A stretch of 64,000 bases of DNA from Gallionella sp. (lineage in GTDB: Bacteria > Pseudomonadota > Gammaproteobacteria > Burkholderiales > Gallionellaceae): positions 62,001 to 126,000 of the forward strand of contig JAQUAI010000001.1 in NCBI GenBank assembly GCA_028687335.1, given 5' to 3'. A model generated the notes under the pieces. The model was not told the origin of the DNA and did no database searches. It saw only the letters and a program-made list of their open reading frames with translations. A program made the position numbers and the translations under genes. Of the stretch, positions 59,795 through 64,000 are shown one piece after another; the stretch's first letter is position 1; each line of letters opens with the position of its first letter.

Positions 59795-60684
59795 GCAAGA
59801 TCGATTTTCAGGGTTGGGTAGCGCATCAGCAAACGCAATTCGAGGGCGTGCTGGGACAGTTATTGCCGTCTGCGGAGATTGCGCCGCAACGCTTGCATGA
59901 AGCAATGCGTTACAGCGTGCTGGACGGCGGTAAGCGCGTCCGTCCGTTGCTGGCTTTCGCGGCAGGTGAGTTGTCTGGGGCGGATAGCGCTCGGGTAAAT
60001 TTTGCGGCGGCGGCGGTTGAACTGATCCATGCTTATTCGCTAGTGCATGACGATATGCCCTGCATGGATGACGATGTGTTGCGACGCGGTAAGCCCACAT
60101 GCCATGTCGCGTATGATGAGGCGACCGCATTGCTGGTGGGAGATGCCTTGCAGAGTCTGGCGTTTCAGTTGTTGTCCGAGCAACGCTTGAGCGACGATGC
60201 CGAACGGCAATTAGAGATGGTGAAACTGCTCGCGGTTGCTTCCGGTTCGCGGGGCATGGCTGGTGGGCAGGCGATTGATCTGGCCAGCGTTGGCAAGCAG
60301 TTGACCTTGCCAGAGTTGGAGCAGATGCATATTCATAAGACCGGCGCACTCATTCGTGCCGCGATTTTGCTGGGGGCGTATTGTGGACAGTTGGATCAGC
60401 CGCAGATGGCCAAGTTGGATCGTTACGGCAAGTTGATTGGCCTCGCTTTTCAAGTGGTCGATGATGTGCTCGATTGCGAGGCTGATACGGCAACCTTGGG
60501 TAAAACAGCGGGCAAGGATGCGGACAATGACAAACCGACTTATGTCAGCTTGCTCGGTTTGGTCGGAGCAAGAGAAATGGCACAGCGGCTGCATGCCGAA
60601 GCACTTGAAAATTTGGCCGATTTTGGCGACTCCGCCCAGCGTCTGCGTGATTTGGCTGACTTTATTGTATTCAGAAAATTTTGA
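59791..60684 (+). CDS. ispA: Farnesyl diphosphate synthase
   Basis: 297 residues. The first aspartate-rich motif DDMPCMDDD is near 89-97 and the second DDVLDCEAD near 227. GGKRVRPLL binds IPP. It condenses IPP with DMAPP and GPP. It starts with TTG overlapping the xseB stop, and its TGA overlaps the dxs ATG. Confidence 0.96.
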   Translation: MSKIDFQGWVAHQQTQFEGVLGQLLPSAEIAPQRLHEAMRYSVLDGGKRVRPLLAFAAGELSGADSARVNFAAAAVELIHAYSLVHDDMPCMDDDVLRRGKPTCHVAYDEATALLVGDALQSLAFQLLSEQRLSDDAERQLEMVKLLAVASGSRGMAGGQAIDLASVGKQLTLPELEQMHIHKTGALIRAAILLGAYCGQLDQPQMAKLDRYGKLIGLAFQVVDDVLDCEADTATLGKTAGKDADNDKPTYVSLLGLVGAREMAQRLHAEALENLADFGDSAQRLRDLADFIVFRKF

Positions 60685-62537
60685 TGTATTCACTACTTAA
60701 CACTATTAATTCCCCCGACGATTTGCGCTCGCTGGAACGCGAGCAGTTGCCGCAATTGGCAAGTGAAGTGCGCGAGTTTTTGGTCGAGTCGGTCAGTAAA
60801 ACCGGTGGTCACCTTTCGTCCAATCTCGGTACGGTGGAGTTAACCATTGCGCTGCATTACATTTTTGACACACCGTCGGATCGGGTGGTGTGGGATGTGG
60901 GTCATCAAACCTACACGCACAAAATTTTGACTGGGCGGCGCGAGGCAATGAGTGCGTTGCGCATGAAGGGCGGTATTGCAGGTTTTCCTAAGCGCGACGA
61001 AAGTGTTTACGACACCTTTGGTACAGGGCACTCCAGTACGTCGATCTCGGCGGCATTGGGGATGGCGACAGCTGCCAAATTATCTGGCTCCGAGGCGCGC
61101 GCGGTGGCCGTTATCGGCGACGGTGCAATGACCGGAGGTATGGCTTTCGAGGCGCTTAATAATGCGGGGCCGATGGATGCCAACTTGCTGGTGATTTTGA
61201 ACGACAACGATATGTCGATTTCGCGTCCGGTTGGCGCGCTGAATAATTATCTGGCGAAGTTGATGTCGGGACGCTTTTACGCGGCGATGCGGCGCGGTAG
61301 CGAAAAAATGCTCAAGGGCATGCCGCCGATGCTGGAGTTCGCCAAGCGTGCGGAGGAGCACGTCAAAGGCATGGTGACTCCCAGTACTTTGTTTGAGGAA
61401 TTTGGATTCAATTACATCGGGCCGATTGACGGGCACGACATCAATGTGTTGCTCGATACGCTGAGCAATATTCGCAAGCTGGAGGGGCCGCAGTTTCTGC
61501 ACATTGTTACCCAGAAGGGAAAGGGTTACGCGCTAGCCGAGGAAGACTGTCTGCTCTATCACGGTGTGTCGAAATTTGATCGTACCAGCGGCATTGTGTC
61601 CAAACCCGCATCGCACAAAACCTATACGCAGGTATTCGGCGAGTGGTTGTGCGACATGGCTGCGCAGGATGACAAACTGGTCGGTATCACTCCCGCGATG
61701 TGCGAAGGTTCGGGAATGCAAGACTTCGCCGAACGATTTCCGCAGCGCTATTTTGATGTGGGTATTGCGGAACAACATGCGCTAACTTTTGCGGCCGGAC
61801 TGGCGTGCGAAGGATATAAGCCGGTGGTGGCGATCTACTCGACATTTTTGCAGCGGGCCTACGATCAGCTCATACACGATATTGCCATTCAAAATCTGCC
61901 GGTCATTTTGGCGATTGATCGCGGCGGTTTGGTAGGGGCCGATGGTGCGACACATGCGGGCAGCTTCGACCTTTCATTTTTACGCTGCATCCCGAATATG
62001 ACCGTGATGGCACCTGCCGATGAAAATGAGTGTCGACAAATGCTGACCACCGCTTATCGGATGAATACGCCCACGGCCGTGCGTTACCCACGTGGCACGG
62101 GTGCGGGTGTGCAGGTTGATTTTGCGCTGCAAGCGTTGCCAGTCGGGCAGGGAGAGCTGCGTCGTCAAGGGCGTGGTGTTGCAATGTTGGCTTTTGGCTC
62201 CATGTTGACTCCCGCTTTGCAGGCTGCAGAGCAGATTGATGCCAGCGTGGCGAATATGCGCTTTGTGAAACCGTTGGATGAAGCTTTGGTGCTGCGTTTG
62301 GCGCGCGAACACGACCTCCTAGTCACGCTAGAAGAGAATACGATTCAGGGTGGAGCGGGCAGTGCAGTAGCCGAATGTTTGGCGGCACACGGTATGGCGG
62401 TGCCTTTGTTGCACTTGGGCTTGCCGGATTATTTTGTCGAGCAGGGTGAGCATAAAGTTTTACTGGCAGATTGCGGACTTGATGCGGCAGGTATTGTGCA
62501 ATCTATCGGTGCGGTAACAAGTCGGAAAATTTCCTGA
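60684..62537 (+). CDS. dxs: 1-deoxy-D-xylulose-5-phosphate synthase
   Basis: 617 residues. The thiamine-diphosphate site is visible as [23 protein letters not shown] and [15 protein letters not shown], with the transketolase-type second half [15 protein letters not shown] and PTAVRYPRG. First enzyme of the MEP isoprenoid pathway, translationally coupled to ispA through the TGATG overlap. Confidence 0.97.
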   Translation: MYSLLNTINSPDDLRSLEREQLPQLASEVREFLVESVSKTGGHLSSNLGTVELTIALHYIFDTPSDRVVWDVGHQTYTHKILTGRREAMSALRMKGGIAGFPKRDESVYDTFGTGHSSTSISAALGMATAAKLSGSEARAVAVIGDGAMTGGMAFEALNNAGPMDANLLVILNDNDMSISRPVGALNNYLAKLMSGRFYAAMRRGSEKMLKGMPPMLEFAKRAEEHVKGMVTPSTLFEEFGFNYIGPIDGHDINVLLDTLSNIRKLEGPQFLHIVTQKGKGYALAEEDCLLYHGVSKFDRTSGIVSKPASHKTYTQVFGEWLCDMAAQDDKLVGITPAMCEGSGMQDFAERFPQRYFDVGIAEQHALTFAAGLACEGYKPVVAIYSTFLQRAYDQLIHDIAIQNLPVILAIDRGGLVGADGATHAGSFDLSFLRCIPNMTVMAPADENECRQMLTTAYRMNTPTAVRYPRGTGAGVQVDFALQALPVGQGELRRQGRGVAMLAFGSMLTPALQAAEQIDASVANMRFVKPLDEALVLRLAREHDLLVTLEENTIQGGAGSAVAECLAAHGMAVPLLHLGLPDYFVEQGEHKVLLADCGLDAAGIVQSIGAVTSRKIS

Positions 62538-62558
62538 TTGATTTTGTCGGGTAATGGT

Positions 62559-62564
62559 TATAAT
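62559..62564 (+). promoter_or_regulatory. -10 box of folE2
   Basis: TATAAT 29 bp before the folE2 start. TTGATT lies 15 bp upstream, a short spacing. Confidence 0.45.
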
Positions 62565-62593
62565 GCCTATAGTCCATTTACGGAAAGTTAGAA

Positions 62594-63391
62594 ATGAATT
62601 CAACTGCTTCAATCCCGGATGTGCAAAACAGCGCGGATGCGCGTCAACTAGCTATCAATAAAGTTGGTATTAAAAGCATCCGCCATCCGGTGGTGGTGAA
62701 AGATAAGAGTGTCGGTGTGCAGCACACGGTGGCTACTTTCAATATGTATGTGCATCTGCCGCATAACTTTAAAGGCACGCACATGTCTCGTTTTGTCGAA
62801 ATACTCAACCAGCATGGGCGTGAAATTTCGGTTGAGTCGTTCGAGAGCATCCTGCGTGAAATGGTGGAAAAGCTGGAAGCCCGTTCCGGCTATATCGAAA
62901 TGAGCTTTCCCTATTTTGTCAACAAAACAGCACCGGTCTCGGCGGTGCAAAGTTTGCTCGATTACGAAGTCACTTTTGTGGGGGAAATTATTGAGGGCGA
63001 GTATCGCTTCACCATGAAAGTACTGGTGCCGGTGACCAGCCTTTGTCCTTGTTCTAAAAAAATCTCCGAACGCGGTGCGCATAACCAACGTTCGCATGTC
63101 ACACTGACCGTGCGCACGAAAAAAGTAGTGTGGATTGAAGATTTGGTGCGTGTGGCGGAAGAGCAGGCATCGTGCGAATTGTTTGGCTTGCTCAAACGGC
63201 CCGACGAAAAATTTGTTACCGAGCGGGCTTACGATAATCCAAAATTTGTTGAAGATATGGTGCGTGATGTTGCCGCCGTACTGAATAAAGATGAGCGTAT
63301 TGACGCATTCGTGGTTGAGTCGGAAAATTTTGAGTCCATACATAATCACTCTGCATATGCGTTGATCGAAAGAGACAAGTCGCAGGCGTGA
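62594..63391 (+). CDS. folE2: GTP cyclohydrolase FolE2 (type IB)
   Basis: 265 residues of the COG1469/FolE2 family: [28 protein letters not shown] and the metal-site cysteine in [18 protein letters not shown], with [10 protein letters not shown] at the end. It makes dihydroneopterin triphosphate for folate or related pterins and can use metals other than zinc, unlike FolE. Whether a zinc-type folE exists elsewhere cannot be seen. Confidence 0.96.
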   Translation: MNSTASIPDVQNSADARQLAINKVGIKSIRHPVVVKDKSVGVQHTVATFNMYVHLPHNFKGTHMSRFVEILNQHGREISVESFESILREMVEKLEARSGYIEMSFPYFVNKTAPVSAVQSLLDYEVTFVGEIIEGEYRFTMKVLVPVTSLCPCSKKISERGAHNQRSHVTLTVRTKKVVWIEDLVRVAEEQASCELFGLLKRPDEKFVTERAYDNPKFVEDMVRDVAAVLNKDERIDAFVVESENFESIHNHSAYALIERDKSQA

Positions 63392-63426
63392 ATGCGTTCG
63401 GTGCATAAGGATTAGTGCCTACTCCA

Positions 63427-64000
63427 ATGAAACCTGTCGCTGTCTTCCGTCACTCTCCAGGCGAGGGCCCCGGTTATTTTTCCGAGTTGCTTGATGCGCG
63501 AGGTATTGACTGGATCCTGATCGCTGTTGATGCGGGCGATGCGATTCCGCTGAGCTCATCGTACTTTTCTGGCTTGGTGTTTATGGGCGGGCCGATGAGT
63601 GTGAATGATGATCTGCCGTGGATTGCGCCGGTATTGGCGTTGATCCGCGATGCGGTGGAGCGGGATATTCCCGTTCTGGGGCATTGTCTTGGTGGGCAGT
63701 TGATGTCTAAAGCCTTGGGGGGGGCGGTGTCGCGCAACACAGTTAAAGAAATTGGCTGGGGTGAGGTTGTGGTGGATAGTCACGAACAAGCGCGTGGCTG
63801 GTTTGGCGAGCTACGCTCTTTTGATGCTTTTCACTGGCATGGTGAGACATTTTCGCTGCCAGCGGGAGCGACTCATCTACTTTCTAGTTCTCATTGCGCT
63901 AATCAGGCTTGGTCTATCGGTAAGCACCTTGCGCTGCAATGCCATGTGGAAATGACTATGACGATGATTACCCATTGGTGTGAAATTGGCGCGAATGAGA
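63427..64000 (+). CDS. Class I glutamine amidotransferase (incomplete)
   Basis: At least 191 residues, cut by the window edge. GGPMSVNDDLPWI, the nucleophile elbow GHCLGGQLMSKALGG and FHWHGETFSLPAGA are typical of stand-alone GATase1 proteins resembling the GMP-synthase glutaminase. AAGGA at 63407-63411 is 15 bp from this ATG and only 3 bp from an in-frame GTG at 63415, so the start is uncertain. The substrate is unknown. Confidence 0.88.
   Translation, partial: MKPVAVFRHSPGEGPGYFSELLDARGIDWILIAVDAGDAIPLSSSYFSGLVFMGGPMSVNDDLPWIAPVLALIRDAVERDIPVLGHCLGGQLMSKALGGAVSRNTVKEIGWGEVVVDSHEQARGWFGELRSFDAFHWHGETFSLPAGATHLLSSSHCANQAWSIGKHLALQCHVEMTMTMITHWCEIGANE

Noticed and set aside
62540-62593. Zur-type operator before folE2.
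   Set aside because: Some folE2 genes are zinc regulated, but the GTTATAATGCCTATAG sequence is too imperfect a palindrome to support the claim.

Overview
The window reads as a chromosomal segment of a betaproteobacterium. The tig-clpP-clpX-lon-hupB-tRNA-tRNA-ppiD block, the sdhCDAB-sdhE-gltA-odhA-odhB run divergent from mdh, and the nine-gene ccmABCDEFGHI cluster are all arrangements typical of that class. The combination would fit a Gallionella/Sideroxydans-like or other Nitrosomonadales bacterium, but the genus is a guess. No phage, integrase, transposase, rRNA or CRISPR array was found.

Layout. 0.3-6.3 kb is a signalling cluster: a chemoreceptor and an EAL-CBS-GGDEF protein on the minus strand, divergent from a CBS-containing histidine kinase and a two-receiver response regulator. 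A MITE-like palindrome lies in the divergent gap. 6.3-10.1 kb holds uvrB, a repeat-rich gap, a 24-residue lysine-rich mini-ORF, a thiolase and tRNA-Leu. 10.2-20.5 kb is a type I restriction-modification (R-M) island on the minus strand. In transcription order it carries hsdM, a Fic-type antitoxin with a truncated fic, a MazE-like/MazF pair, an hsdR remnant, rhuM, hsdS, a small membrane protein, hsdR and acuI. The island is joined to the 3' end of the TCA-cycle operon: hsdM starts 2 bp after the odhB stop, where related bacteria usually carry lpdA. 20.5-29.4 kb is that operon (sdhC to odhB), with mdh divergent at 29.5 kb.

30.7-39.0 kb is the proteostasis block, with a good sigma-32-type promoter before lon. 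39.2-46.2 kb is the complete system I cytochrome c maturation operon, including ccmD, which is easily missed. 46.2-47.1 kb has two small conserved genes and tRNA-Asn. 47.2-53.1 kb holds two AsmA-related genes. The second encodes a 1364-residue protein joining a huge Ala/Glu/Lys-rich coiled coil, a class III nucleotide cyclase domain, one membrane segment and an AsmA-like domain. This is the most unusual protein here. 53.1-64.0 kb holds aspC, a lone PilB/GspE-type ATPase, an EEP-phosphatase/cardiolipin-synthase pair, two cysteine-rich metal-binding proteins, xseB-ispA-dxs, folE2 and an incomplete glutamine amidotransferase.

How the parts fit together. The sdh-gltA-odh genes and mdh supply the TCA cycle; ccm matures c-type cytochromes for respiration; ispA and dxs feed isoprenoid synthesis. 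In the island, placing hsdM behind a housekeeping operon would keep the methyltransferase expressed, while the nuclease genes lie further downstream behind toxin-antitoxin remnants. All functions are inferred from sequence motifs and gene order. No database search was run.
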